Counted from the first letter of the stretch, positions 30,610 to 45,600 are shown. The stretch is DNA of 64,000 bases from Aporrectodea caliginosa (GCA_020284085.1 JACEVL010000279.1:187001-251000); one strand, 5' to 3'. Notes: generated by a model from the sequence alone, not told the origin. A program made the numbers and translations.

Positions 30610-33600
30610 GTAGGTCGATATATTGCGGATTTTTAATTTATCTTTGAAATCATCCTCTATTATTAGGATGATTTATCAAAGATAAATAACATTTATCAAA
30701 TATAAATAACATGCGATCAAACAATTTATAGACTGCATAAATAGTCAAATCCAGAAATAGAGAAAGCAATCCTTTAAACTTTCATTTAAGCCAAAATGCG
30801 GTTTGCAGTTGGTCCTAAAATAAAGAATAGGCCTATTCTATTCTATTCTATTCTATTGTATTACTAATGACGGAGTTAAACTGATAGACCTAACATAAAA
30901 TGGCTGTGTAGGCCTACTTATATTTAATCTCTCATCTACGTTTTTGCCTTTTGTTTTCCTCTGCTTTGTATTGCCCCGTAATACCCGTAGGCTATTCTAT
31001 TTCTCATGAGCAACGATTACTACTACAAAGATGGTTCCATAATTTGATTGTGGCCGATATGCCTCACTCACAACTCGTTCATTATCTATTAACTTGTAAC
31101 TGGAAAGGCCAAAATGTAAGTGGAAAAATAATAAAAACTGCTTTTCGACTAATATTAATTAACTGAGAAATGTCGGAAGCCAAAGCAGGTCATGAAACAT
31201 TTGGGAGGAAAGTAAGAAAGTTGTGAAATTCTGACTCCCTCGCTTTGCTCATATCTCCACATATTATGTGCTTGAAGTCTTGAACTGGCTCCCTATTGCT
31301 GTACGCATCCAGTGTAAGATCCTCTTACTGGTCTCCAAATCCCAGCTAGGCAGTGCCCCGAAATACGTCTCAGACTATGTGCGAAAGCCGTTATTTGCTT
31401 TCTCATCTCGCTCTTTGCGCCCTTCAGATCGGCTTCATCTCTTTGTTCCTAGGACTAGGACTGCTCTGGCCCAACACCGGGCGTGTGCTGTGATGGGTCC
31501 CTCCATTTGGAATGACCTTCCCCCTCACTGAGGGCTAAACTAATGACTGGTTTTCCTCTCCAGTCTCTCCCTCTTAAAAAAAAATATTAAGATGTAATCT
31601 AAAATCAGATGACAAAAAAGAAACTGGTAATCAGAAATATTTTTTGATAAAAATGGGAGGGTAAAAATTTGGACAAAAGTGGTCATCAAAGTCCCAATTA
31701 AAAAATCTGCTATGTTAAGTACAACCTTGTTTACATGACCTTTACCTTGTAAAGTTCTGAATCTTCTACTCCTGATGATGATTATGCCAATGACCAGCAC
31801 TTATGATGATGATGGCTGTTGTTATTTTTATTATTTGTCATTATCATTATCATTATTATGTTTATAAATTTATAATGATATAGTTCAGTTATAAATGTCT
31901 TATTATTTCCTGTAGTGGTGATTTGTATCATTGGACACTATTTTATGCATTATGTAATCTGATGTGATTTAATGTGAATTTAATGTTGGAAGAAAGTTGT
32001 AGAATGGTGGTAGGTATTAAAAGATAATCATACTTGGTCTCAGTTTTTCTTATTTCTCAACTTTGTATCGTTGAACAATTTGTTTCCAAGACCAAAATGT
32101 TTGATTAATTAGTAAATCAATAGAATGGATATGTTACATCACATCTTGTAAAATGTGAAATTTACATTCTTAATTGATTTAATGCAAAACAAGAAAATGA
32201 AAATCCAATTAAGCCTTGAGGACTGGAAAAGACCATCCTGCAAGACCATGCGGACCATAATTGTAGAATATGTGGACCATAATAGTAGAAAAGGACGTAG
32301 AATGACATGGTTTTGGGCAGAACACTGCATAGAGAAATGCATTAGACAGGAAAGCTTTGTGCCACATTATGGAATTGTGGCTGTGCTTGAATCTAGGCAG
32401 AGAGGGAGTGAACTAAAAAGCCCAGACAAGCCGCTTATTTCCAGGTGTAACAGGTTCTGTGCAAAGCTGCTGTTACTCTTAAGTATAAACACATCAGAGG
32501 TAGCAGAAACCATTGCACACTGTGCCCTTGGACTTGAGCTGACGTGGTTGTAATTAATTTTTTGGGGTCAAAGTGAAACCATGAAATTGGAGAGCGCTCT
32601 GGAGAGCTGATTTATGAGGGAGGAGACAGTGAAAGAAAAGTAGACCTCTTAAGCTTTGATGCAAATGTCAGTTTCAGAGAAGACCAAACAGACAAACAAA
32701 TAAACACACATATGAAGGTATGTTTGAAGAGACATACACAAATAAGCAAACATTAAGATGCAACCAAATCTCACACATGCATACACACAAACACCCCTAA
32801 ACACGCACACATACACACACATGCACAATCAAAGAAACACACACATATGCACACACAAACAAACACACGCACACAAACAAACACACATACGCACAGCAGC
32901 CCTCACATATTATGTGCATACTGACAAAGCCTAGACATACATACACAGACAAATACTGGGTCTAACCACCTTTATGCACAGTATGCATTGGACCTGTGGT
33001 CTGTGGATGTTTGTGTGTCCCTGCTTTGATGTCACCTTGGGCAATATTAGATGTTTGTACGTATGTATAGGTTGGTTTGATCTATGTTTTTGTGGTTTGT
33101 CTGAGTTCATGTCTGGCTCTGATGAGTGGAAGATAAGAAGAGGTAGTTGTCGGGCACCTGTTGTGCTGTCTAACAAACCCTGTCAAAGAGCCTTGCCTAC
33201 ATTTTTCTGTGCTATAAGTTGAGCTCTGTTCACAGTCAAATCTGGTGCTTAATTTATGAGACAAATTATGGCTACCCATTGAGGGGCTCTTCAGCAATTC
33301 ATTCGTTCTTGCCGTTAGATGTTCATCTTGCCGAGAATTGGCCACAAGTGCTCTCTATCACGGTCTATTCTTTTTTCAGATTTATGGAAATTTATTCTGA
33401 AGCTGATGGCACACCACTCAGGCTTGCTTACGTTATGAACCATTCTCGTCCTTATCTGTCTGGAGGTCGGGGGGGTAAATGTTTCAATAGCAGTGGAGAG
33501 GAAGGGACATTAGAGGGAGGTTATACAGGAACAGTGGAATGTTGGTTGAACTGCTGTGCTAGGAGAATTGCAGGTCAATAGATCATCTGCTTCTAAGGAG

Positions 33601-35755
33601 CAAGTGACGTATACAATGATCCTCCCCCCCACCGTAGTCTATTTCTATGTTGCCATGTATTGCTGTGATGGATTTTCCAGACTTCAGCTTGTAATCGACT
33701 CCAGTTGATCTGTGATGCATTGTTAGAGTTGTACTGTGTTAGGACTTAGTTCCAAGATTAGATCCGATATTAATGGGAATAGTTTTTCTTTAGCTCTATG
33801 TTTTGTTAGTTTAGACTATCTGCCACAAAGGAAAAGATAAAATTCTTCCAAAGTTTGCTTAGTTACTGAGTATTTAGTTCTTCGTGAGTGGATCTATGCA
33901 TCCGGAAACACCATGTCTCCAGTTGACTGTTTTGGCTCCGCGGCTAGGTTGGCGTTTTCTAGGTGGGTGGCAGAACCTCCACAGAAACCTCCTACTGCTT
34001 TTGTAGCTCAATCAGATTTCCTGTTTTTATAGACAGTTTTAAGTGGAGTAACTAGCATACTTGACATGGCCTTTCAGGTTTTGGTAACTTGAAAACTGCT
34101 TACACTTATTTGCTTTGATCTTGCGCGGCAGTTTTTTATAACTTCTCCTGAGTCTCGTCTGTTCTCCATTCCATTGATAGCTTCTGTTTTGGTGGCATGG
34201 CTGTATGTGTCAGCAACCAATCGCTTGATTCAGCTTTGATGCAGCTGTTTTATACAACAGGTATTTGGTGCCTATCACTGACCTTCTGAACTCTGGCCCA
34301 TAGGTCAGAACCAACTTTGCAGGGCGCAGTTAATTGGATCAGATTGGTTTAAATGGTTGCCCTTCCTGGAGCTAAAGTGGAGAATGATGTATTATTATGA
34401 AGATATCATAGACTTAGAATGCTTAACTGTACAAATACCTAGCACATACACCATCACTCACCAACACACACACACGCACACACACACATGCACAAGTTAC
34501 GCACTTTTGTCGTTGGCTGCGTTATGACAGCCAGTTTTGAATAAACGAAAATACAATACAATACATGCACATACACACACACATAACCACACTGAAACCC
34601 ATCCTAGATTTGGTGCATCCTGCCACCTTTTAGGGACATACGCCATGGTTCAGCTCAATGTTCATTTCCAGCCTAGGTACCATCAATGCATCTTTCTTGA
34701 TCAGTTTGGTAACTTTGTGTGCTGTGCTTTAGGATGGTTTATAAAAGGTTGGTTTATAAAAGCAATTTATAAAGTGTCTTATAATTGTAATTGCAAATTT
34801 ATATAGTGCAAGGTGACTCATCAGAGGCACTTCTGACCTAACACAATGAAACAACAATCAAACAGAAAGGTCTTCAAGCGATTGTTATACCAATGCTTAC
34901 ACATACATAAGACACACCTGTGCTTTAACTCTGGTTGTTTGCTTAAATTCCTGGCTTATTGTCGACTAATTGAGAAATGTTAGCTGATTTTTGATTGTCT
35001 GATTAAATTGTGTTAATATCATAGATTCATATTTTTAAAACTTCACTTGCTTTACTGCAGGCTGGTTTGCTTAGTGATTAATTTAATGAATGAGTGAATC
35101 CACCAATTAATTGCAAGACAACAGAACCATTGATTGTTACTTGACTAAGACAGCTAATGGACTGATCAATTAGCAGAGGTTGCTCCTGGGTTTTGGAAGT
35201 TGGAGAGTGATAAGAATGCGGAGTCTGGAGTGAAATGATTAGCACTGTGGAACCATAAACCATTCTAAGGGCTATTTGTCAGAAATTGAAATTGAAAGTT
35301 GTATGGCCTACTTCAGTTTTGCCCCCAACTCCGTCAGCCTATCACTGAATAACCAAACAATCAAATGGTTGTTTGGTTTATTTATCTGTATTTAATGATT
35401 GTTTCACACACTTGTTCATTGACTAAACCTCAGCTGATGGATGGACTTATTCGTGTAGCTCTTGTGTAAGTGGTTAGGAATATCTTGGCCCTTTTTTCCC
35501 CAACGCACATACACACCAAGATAACCAGACGGCATAAGGCTGGCGGCTTTACTTCTAATGGATGAGCTGTCAGGCTTTACAAATGCTGTTCCCGTTTTAG
35601 CAAATGGCAAAGCAAAGCGGGGCCGCTGCCTTCTTCTTCTTCTTTCCGGATCCACTCTTCAGAAACCCGCTCCACTGCCGCTGTCTCCGCAGCCCGGCAA
35701 ATACCATGAAACCTCTTCGGCTGATGCTGATACTGTTGTTGCTGTTGGTGGTGCA

Positions 35756-35796
<41 letters not shown>

Positions 35797-36880
35797 AGGA
35801 AGTGCCGCCGGTCTGTTTGGTCTGATGGTGGCGGCGCCTAGTTATTAGTTTCGTCTTCATCTGGTGCACCTGGACCTCGCTGGAATGCTGCTGCTGCTGC
35901 TGCTGCTTTTGTTGCATCCAGTGCAGCTTTGCCTGGCGCTACCGTCCATCGGGTTCAACCAGATGGTCAGGTGAAGGGCTTTTAGGCGCACTTCCTGACT
36001 GGTCTCACGTGATTTATGCATTGCTTGGACTTTTCTGGACTGTCTTGAATGCCTGGGTGCTTGTAGGAAGATTGGCTGAGATTGAATCCAGCTTCTTTGC
36101 TAAAATAACTGTACTACTGTGGAGTGTTGTATGCAAAAGACAGCTGTTAATTGTTCTCTTGATCTATAGTGCTAAAGTTCAGACCATTCTAGTCCACTGG
36201 GTCATTCAGAACTTTATTGCTGTGTGCTATCTTTAAGATAGCACACAGGTTTCCAGGTTGTTGCCTCACTTTGTCTGCACTGCCTTGGAGAAACTTGTTT
36301 GATGAGGGCACAGTATGCATAAAATTAAATCACTGTCAAGTACGTTATTGTTATGGCTTACAAAAGATGACTCAACAGTCTTTGGTGCTTTGTGCACATG
36401 ACAGAATCCCCAAAGAAGTTAAGGGTTAGGATGCTTCAGTGCTTCACCATTTATTATTTTCAGAGTTATATGTTACATATTGTCTCTTAACTTAGACAAT
36501 AGGTGGCGCTATGGGAGAACTGAGCTGTCTTCATTGAACTGTATGCTACTTTTAGTGTGTTCATTACAATGATGAGTAGTTGCTTTTCTTAAAACCAAGT
36601 CTTTGAGCCTGTCTATCCTGGATTAATCAGAAGGCAAAAAGTCGTTCATGCCCTCATCGGCCAAACGGAGCCCTTGTAGTCTTTAAAGGCACAGTCCTCA
36701 GTCTTTTTAGATCTCTCAGCTGAAGCGCACACATGACAAGAACAATCCAAGGCATATAAGATGTTGCTTGGCCTGAAGGACACTGCCAATGTGGCAGACC
36801 ATTCAGAGAATGAACTCTGACATAGCAAATCTCTAGAAGCATTTCCACAATGCAGCCATGATAATAATAATAAAAATAAA

Positions 36881-36944
<64 letters not shown>

Positions 36945-38922
36945 GCCTGAGGGAATAGAACTACCTCTGGCAAAACAAAATAATAATAATAATAATAATA
37001 ATGATACCCACAAGCAGCTCCAGCTTCCACTGCTGTTATTACCAGTAGCCTACTTCAGTTATCACTATTATTATCATTAAAACAGTTTTGTTATTCTTTT
37101 TTACTTATTTTATTTAATTAAGTCTTGTTGACTCCACATTTCACAGAAACTGTGTTGTTATGATTCACCAAATCTGCTCTTCCATCAGGATTTCTGGAGC
37201 ATCCGAATCTGAGTCACTTTGTTCTCCCTCTGTTTTAGCAGGGCACTGGGAAGAGTAATTATGGTCTGTAAATTGGCAACGTATTTAATCAGTTGATTAG
37301 ATCGGCTCAATAGCCCTGAATGGCATTGACAGATGTTGCTTCTCCTGAACCTTGCCACACAGCTCGGTTGACCCTTTGTCTTTGAATAATACCCTGTCTT
37401 CAGGAACATCGGAAATGTATGGAGATGAGAGGAAGTCCCTTGGGAGAAAATCTGGATCATTCTGATGGAATGGTCAGATGAGAGGAGACCCATGGATCGT
37501 AAATCACAAATTGTCAGATGGTGAATGAGTGAGAGCCAGTGAGCGAGAGAGTGAGTGAGCAAGTGAGTCACTTCAAGGCTGACAGACAACACTTTGTTGC
37601 CTTTTTACACTGTTTGCCTATCATACTGATGCCTTTTTGGCAGGTTGCCTTCTGCAGCAGCCACTATTGCACTGATTTTTTATTTGAACTGGCTATTTTT
37701 TGTGCTAATCACATTTTGTACTAGTTGCTTTTTACGCCGATTGCCTCTGGCTCTAGTCAGACTTTCTCCTGAGGTCACTGACAGATTTTGTACCTTTTAT
37801 GCTGGTCTCATAATTTATCTCTAAATGATCCATGAATGAAACTTTTTGCATTTACTTTTTGAGGAACAAACCAAATGTCTGTGTGTTTATCCTGTGTTTC
37901 TGGCCTCCGGCAATTTCTGTGAAGGAGATTTTGTGTTGTTTTGATGCTGAAAGATCCGTTGAAAGATTTCTCACTCTGTTGTATACTATAGTCAGCTGCT
38001 GAGATTGCAATAAGTCCCATTTTCAGTTATGTCATCCACTAAAAATGACTAAACAGTGGATATTTGTGCTACACGGATTTTTTAAATTAAATATTTATGT
38101 TAGTCACAGAGTCTTGCATGCTGTATTCCTTATATTAAACAAGCACCCTAGGTGGCTGCCAACACTGAGTTTGTAATACTGGAAAAATACTGTTTTTAAA
38201 CTACTTTCTAGTGCTTTTTTACTCGCCATAATCAAAGTAGACAACGAGAACATAGGTTGATTGAAAAGTAATGTAAAGTAACTAATTTTTTTGCATTATT
38301 GTTACCTCATAAAAGTAATCAGTTACCGCTGTGCATTACTTTAGTAAAAAGTAACTAATTACCCCAAAAGTTACCAGAAAATAGTGACTAGTTACAGTAA
38401 CATGTTACACGTAACATGGCAATGCACACCACTGCACACACACACACACACTGTCACATATAATAGTTTTATGGCAGATGTATACTGATGTATGTGGGCT
38501 CTTCAATAGTACTCGTTCATGCTAAATTTATCTAGTAACAGGAGACACAACTTGTTTAACACTTAGTCATTGTGGCTAGAGCTAGACAATGATACATGTA
38601 ATGTATTGGAATGTAAAGCTCCAGAATTTCTCAGCACCACTGTAGATGGTGTGTTTGAGATATTATAGGAAAGAGAGTTGCAATAGTCGAGATTTGCAGT
38701 GGACTATTGAGGTGGCCAGGTCTTATAATCAAGTATGGGGCAAAGTCCATGAGAGGTCATGAATATACGAATCCACCTCAAGCCGTCGCGTAGGGACCCT
38801 GGGCAAGTCCTTCACTCGCAATTGCTCATGCGCTTCGGCATGAAACTCCGATTCAGTGTCCGCGCTGTAGTCGGGAGCACCTCTGAGTAGAAATCTTGAA
38901 GGGGCACTATAACAAGTGCTCA

Positions 38923-38954
<32 letters not shown>

Positions 38955-39532
38955 CATGTAGCAGGTGCATGATACAGAGTCTGATACAATAATTAGAGAA
39001 AGGTTCCTCACTAACTTCCTCTAGAATTATAGTTTATAGCATATAGCACATTGGTGTCTTCCGTTATCAGACACCGGTGTTAAGAGTGTTTCCGTTATTA
39101 GACACCAGTTTTAGTATTGCTGTTTGATCTGGCCATTTGTCTGTCTGTGTGTCTGCCGGTGTGTTGTTTAGGAGACTACTAATAGCTGTACACGTGTTAC
39201 TGGTGATGATGGACTGAAATAGGGTTGAGCAGGACAGGAGGAGTGATTGGGCCTTTTAACTGATTCTCATCAAGATGGATGGAACAGCTGAGGACCCACT
39301 AATGGATCTGTTGGAAAGGAGGAAGCAGTTTGACCCCATTATGTAAGGAGTTGCTTCTCTGAATAAGAAAGGCCTCTGCTATGAGCCATTGTATTTGTGC
39401 ATGGTTTATGTATAGGCATCCAGTATGTTCCCAGGCATATATGATATACCTATGATGTATGTGTAGGTGTGTGTGTGTATGTGTGTGTAGGTGTAAGTGT
39501 ATGTGTGTGTAACTGTGTGCATGTGTAGGTGT

Positions 39533-39615
<83 letters not shown>

Positions 39616-42600
39616 TGTGTAGGTGTTTGTGTAGGTGTGTGTGTGTGTGCCTGCATGCATAGGTGTGTGCATCTTTGTGTTGATCTTACATGAGTGGTGG
39701 AGGTAATTCTATTCTTTGACAATATAAAATTAATGTATGAAGGTTAAATGCAGTGGTCTTAGTATTTGGGGGCAAAGCCATAAATGGGGAGCTTGGTACC
39801 ATCATAATGTATGCTGAGTGAGCTTAAAAATTTATTGCAAAACTGTCATTGCTTTTATTTAGTTCTGGGAGGTCCTGATTGATTAGTACACAATAAAACG
39901 GTAAACTGGAGATGGTATATTGATGGGGTGCTGAGCAGAAAATTGTGCCTGTAGCCCCTAATACCATGCACGGTTGTTACCACTACTGAACATGTACCTG
40001 GCACACAGTCTACAATTCTTTAACGGCCAAGATATGTCAATATTATTTTAGACCCAACTTGAAGGAGGTTCTTGGCCACTAGAGTTAACTGAAAAGAAGC
40101 CATTCACATGCAACACTACACGTATGATGCGTAATACCATCATCGCATTTTAACTCCGATATACTGAGACTAATTTCTGACTTTCTGTAAGCATCTTCCA
40201 TAGCCTACACAGTAACCTGCTTCTGGGTTCTCTGTTCTATTGAATTTTGACCTGTCTTGTCCAATGAATTATGATTTCTGATTGTGATTCCACTCTAAGT
40301 GACCATCAACTGATATATTAGGCATTATTCACTATTGCTATTATTATTATTATTACTATACATTATTATTACTTCTATGTGTTATTTGACATTCTACTTT
40401 GATGTCCAATTGTGCATTTGGTAATGCAATAATAAAGGCTATATTTACTTATTATAAAGGTGCTATAGTAGTCATTAGATTATTTATTCATTCATTCATT
40501 CGGGAATTTATATAGCGCCCCTTCAAGGAAACTACTCAGAGGCACTCATTATTATGTTATGGTTTACAGTGAGGATTGTTCAGCATCAAAGGCATCTTAT
40601 GAAGAAGTTGATTCGGTGCCTAAATCCATTCGAAATGTGCAGATGATGCGTTCTGCTCTCAAATACCACTCAGCATCTGACGATGACAGCGGATGTGCAC
40701 TGGAAGAGTACACCTGGGTGCCACCTGGCCTGACGCCTGCACAGGTAAGCTGGTGTCGTTCGTGAAGATAATTTATTTAATTAATTAGCCTTTTATCAGG
40801 GCATATTTAATGGAGTGATTGTTGTAGTATTGGTGTGTGATGCTTTAATACCTCTGATTTCACTTTTTTCACATTATTTTCAGAATATCTTGCTTTAACA
40901 TTAGTTTTACTTGTATACAAGAACCACTTACAGCGCATTATGGCCAGGATTTCCGTATACTAGGTTGACCACTTGTCTCGGACTGTCCGGGACAGTCCTG
41001 GAATTGATCAAGTGTCCCGGACACGTCCTTTCCGGAACAGTGCGTACGTATAGCGCTATTCCCAATTAGCCCAGCTCCTAATTGAATTTGATTTAGATGG
41101 GAAGTACTGTGGCATCACGAAATGACAGAAAAGAAATGTGGTCACCCTACCATATACTAATTAATTTTGTTGGATTTCGAATAGTTTGACTGGACCAGCT
41201 TTTTTTACTAGCAGTGTTCGACTAAAATATCTGCTTTCACAGTTAGAGTGTGGACTGCTTTTAGACTGAATGAAGAGACGACAAATACATTACAATATAT
41301 TAATGTCTTGTTTACAATAGCATTGCATTGATGAAGCGGCGTCTGCAGTGCATTAGCTAAGATCGGCTTAGCAGACGATAATTACAGCAGACAGCCTGTC
41401 GCCGAAGTGCCAGAGCCCTTATCGGTCGTATCAATTCAGTTGGATTGTCTTAATAATTCAAAATGTCGCCGTTGCGGGAATCGGACGCATTACGCGAAAT
41501 CCACGTCCTTTGTCCGACGCGGCCGCCATGTCTTTTTTCGTTTGTCTGCGCTTCGGCCAGCCAGACTGGGACCGTTGTTTGCCTTCCCATGGCCATCGTC
41601 ATCACTCCAAAGATCTAAAGTGGTCATTCCGTAATCATATCCGATCACTCCATTTCCCTCCCAGCCGAAAAAGTCTTTGTCCGGCTGTGAGCGACCGGGG
41701 TACTTGATGCTTCTCCTCTCGCTTGCCTTCCGTTTTCCGCGGCTTCGTTATCGATGGGGGGGGGGGGGTGTCGGACGTTTGCGCATCCCGCAGCTTGCAC
41801 TGTCTGCCACCATTTTCGAGGGTTGGGGGAAAGTTTGACAACTCCATGGCTTAGAGGGAAGTGGACATGATGAACTGCGGAAATCTGAAATTATGGAAAT
41901 TGACGGGAAATTAGCGAAAATTACCGGTAACTTATCTGTTTGGGTTCTACTCATCTGCAAATTGTCCAGTCCTTTTATGAGTGTGAGACGCCTGTGGGCT
42001 CGTTTTGCCACAGGTCGTGTATTTAGTCAAGTCCGGGCGAGTCTGAATTTAGCCTTTGAAGTATGCCTCTATGTTTGTCCACTTTCAATTAAGTGGACAC
42101 ACACACAGTCAATCATCAGGCTTTTAGGAAAACAAACTATCAATCAATGAATTGCGAATTGAGCTCAGTTTGGTAGCAAACAAGTGGTTTGCTGAAACCC
42201 AAAATTATTGAAAATTATAATTATTTAATGTAATGGAACCCTACCCATCCTAAGTGCCTTTAATAATTTTGATACATGGCAGTAGCAAAACCTTTCTGGT
42301 GCTAGAACTGTGTTTATTTGCTCAGTGCTAGTGGGATGTCAACAACACCTCGGTGCAGAGGACTTGCTTTTCTTGTTAAATAGCTTCAAATGGTCACACT
42401 CTGATTTTCAATATTATCATGCAGCATTGCTTATATCAGTGTAAATTCCACATTTCCTCAGAGGGCTTTGTAAATTGATTCCTCATCAGTTATTGCAGTG
42501 TCCCTTTGCAGTTGTAAATTTAATTAAAATGTAATTTATGAATGATCTGTGGATTTGTGTTTTTGTGATGTGTCTGTGGGATTATTGTGCTGCAAAAACA

Positions 42601-45600
42601 CCATAAAACTCGTAATTGCAATCTAGCAACCCCGCCAGAGACCGCCACTTGTTTTATTGCTTCTGGGGTGATTTTATTTCCGAGCGAGCGTGTGAGTGTG
42701 GGCCATGTCCACCCTATATGAGTACCAGTACCATAATTTTCGGACATAAAAGATTTATGTTGTGTCCCTCTACATGACTTGTTTCGATAATTCTCATCTG
42801 TTGCACGTTAGTTCACTTGTGAGGTCTAGTTCAAATTGATATACCCCGTTCGTTCGTTGGGCTGAGGACGTGAGCGAGCGGGTCGCTCTGCCGTCGGCGC
42901 TCAACCATCGTGTTCTTTGTTCAGGATTATTCTGGCAGTTTTACTGCCCATAAATACTACCCGCGGCAGGCTTCGACTTGAATATTTGTTTCTGTATTTC
43001 GTGGCGGCAACCTGATTGGAGTGGAAACATAACAGATCAGTGAACAATGGAGCGACACGAGGCATGCTTCGGTGAATTTCTGTGCGGCTTTATATCCAAC
43101 AGATATCTATCCGTATGGATGAAATATGTCGAGATACACGTGGCTCATTACTTGCACCGATGATACCAATAATTATTTCATCAAGAAAGCCACGCTCATT
43201 TCCTTCCCTCCCTTCCTTCCTCTCCCACTCAGCTCCTGGTAGGCTTAGGTTTGATTTAGAAGATGAACATCATCGCTAAAGCTTTGTTGAATGGAACTCG
43301 TATTAATGGACTCGATTGTACGTACAGTGGACAGGTTTAGAGGTCCATCTGTTCCCAATGCTTCTTCAGCCTTTTGGTATTAGATGTGAGGACAGCCTTA
43401 GTTGAGAATAAAACCAGCGACTGCCGCCAATCTGCAGTGGCCGCGGTAATAATCCTGTGATAAATGACACACTGACACTGATTTATTCAATGAACCAGGA
43501 TAAATTGTGCTCTAAGGCAAAGCATGGTAAAATAAGATATACCATTATGCAAGTGGATCAAGGACGCTGCTTAATTGTTATTCCTACTCATCACCGTTCT
43601 CCACTTTCTCCCTATTGTCTCCTACTCTTGTTCTTCTCTTGCTTCTCATTATACTTCTGCTTCTGAATCTGATATTGAATTATCATCATCATCATCATTA
43701 TCATAATAGGCATTTTGAGGAGGTGATAAAGGGCAAGATTAACTTTATTAAATACCCAAACTTTCTACCCCGTCCCTTTATCCCAGACTGGCTGGCACAT
43801 CAGGAGGAATGGGTATTACCTGATGCAGTAGCATTGGCCAAGGAAGGTGACTTTTAAGCAAAATACCTTGTAAAAATCCGTGGCAAAACCGAAGAATAAG
43901 TCCGGTACACAAACTTAGAGCCTGTAAAGTTGTAAACTATTCAGTGAGCTTCCCTTGCAAACACCGATTTGGAGCAAACTGGCGCAAGGCTCCGAAATCA
44001 AATGTAGAGCAAGAGTGTAGCTTTGCCCTAGAAAGTGGTGATGACCGATCCCCTCCCTCCTCCTTTCACTCTTTTCCTCCCTTCTTCCTACCCTCCTATC
44101 CTTCACCGATAGACCCCGATGGTGTGCGTTGTCCGCCTCTTTAAGGCTACTCACAGATAACAAAGTACATATTTAGGGCCTACATTCTGTTTCACAACTG
44201 TTAGGCCAATGTTGACGAAACTGTCATGTTTGCAAAAGATAATTCAGCACAGCGCCAAAAAATGGCGGTGACTGTCACCATCACTTTTAAAAGTGGTGGC
44301 GACGGGACACCAGAGTCACAATACAAAGCTATGCTTTTGGTGTATGTATGTATGTATGTATGTATGTATGTATGTATGTATGTATGTATGTATGTATGTA
44401 TGTATGTATGTATGTATGTATGTATATAATGTTTACTATAGCAGATTTTAAGAGTACCTCACAGAAGCGCTGTCAACGTAAATGATGTTAAAATCATTCA
44501 GACGAAAAAGTTAATCAGTAAGCGAATAGTGGTCAGATAGCTAGAAGAGCCACCACCGCCCTGCCAGCATGCCCACTTTGGGTCCATATAGGACCCATAT
44601 TTCCATATGGGACCTGTATAGAACCCACACGGGTTCCATTTAATGCCCATGGAAGTGCTGGTAGGGTGGCGAGCTCGCAAGCTATGAAGAAATCAAGCAA
44701 TGGATTTTCATCCAGGGCTGAAGGTATACACCGTGTTTGGAATATAGGCTACGTAGCATCAACGACGTGGAGCAACAACAAATGAACCCCACAACGAAGC
44801 AGTCCCTTGCAGGTAGGCTAGATAGTCGAAGACCGCGTTCGGCATCCTTCTACCACCGTAGAATGTTGATGACGTTATCGTTGCAGCCGACAATTATTGG
44901 TCGTAAAGCGTCACGGCAATAGAATCGTCGGCGCCAATGTAAGGACTCTCTTGGCCTTTACTGTCCGGTTAGTAGGCCCTAATCTCAAACCAATTGGACG
45001 AGTCCAAAGTGACGCGAGAGACGCCGACACCAAACGTTCAAACACCATTCAAAACACAGAAACGCCGGTAAAATCATTAGTAACTCCAAGAACGAATGCT
45101 ATAGGGCAGTATAGGCCACATTAGGATTCGATGGAAAGAAAATTATTTAGCAAAATCTGCATGTGACCAAATGATGAAAAATGGCACGTTAGAGTAGCAT
45201 GTGCCTAACTTGGCCACGCCGTAGACTCGGACTCGCCCCTCAGAAATCTGAATCCGCGCCCTTTGATCATCAGCGTCGTCATCAAATGTATTTTATACTG
45301 CATATTTGTCTGATTCAGCATGATTCCATGAAACTACACGAAAGTAAACATATACTGCTTTAAAGATTAGCCTACTTCTTACGGTATCATGTTTTCAGAT
45401 AGGTCAGCGTCGGCGATTACATTTCCCGCTGGGTGAAATGCTGATTGTGTAATCGAGTGACCTGACATCTGGCGAATGTCACGAGCGCTGCTCTACTCCT
45501 GTTAATAACAAGCTCCTCCTTAAAGAAGTCTTCTGATCTTATGTATGTAGCTGTAACTGCCTGCCTGCCTACCTGCCTGCCTGTCTTCCTGCCTGTCTTC

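Larger units (their letters stand above)
30610..40569. other. prickle intron 1 (proposed, 9.96 kb)
   Basis: Contains a LINE fragment at 31268, CA-rich sequence (32700-32900, 34460-34500), GCT repeats (35750-35800, 35889-35910), an (AAT)n block (36860-37003), a 29-bp palindrome (36220), a hAT-like right end (38265-38428), a LINE tail (38780-38955) and a (GT)n array (39465-39645). The remaining stretches (30650-31260, 31560-32690, 32950-34400, 34920-35430, 36000-36200, 37040-38200, 39660-40480) show no recognised gene or element. Confidence 0.5.

Noticed and set aside
32155..32553. 132-residue + strand frame
   Set aside because: Composition and sequence resemble no known family; length is within chance for AT-rich DNA, and no splice structure was seen.
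35558..35848. Alanine-rich protein in prickle intron 1
   Set aside because: The alanine run is a (GCT)n repeat, and another frame gives leucine. No conserved domain or splice pattern supports it.
36646..37030. Tyrosine- or isoleucine-run proteins on the minus strand
   Set aside because: They come from (AAT)n repeats.
39406..39722. Histidine- and threonine-rich protein on the minus strand
   Set aside because: It lies on a (GT)n microsatellite; every frame is an artefact.
40559..40765. ATG 40559 as the prickle start
   Set aside because: A good acceptor (TTTACAG) follows at once and the phase fits an upstream exon at 30609. It is kept only as an alternative.
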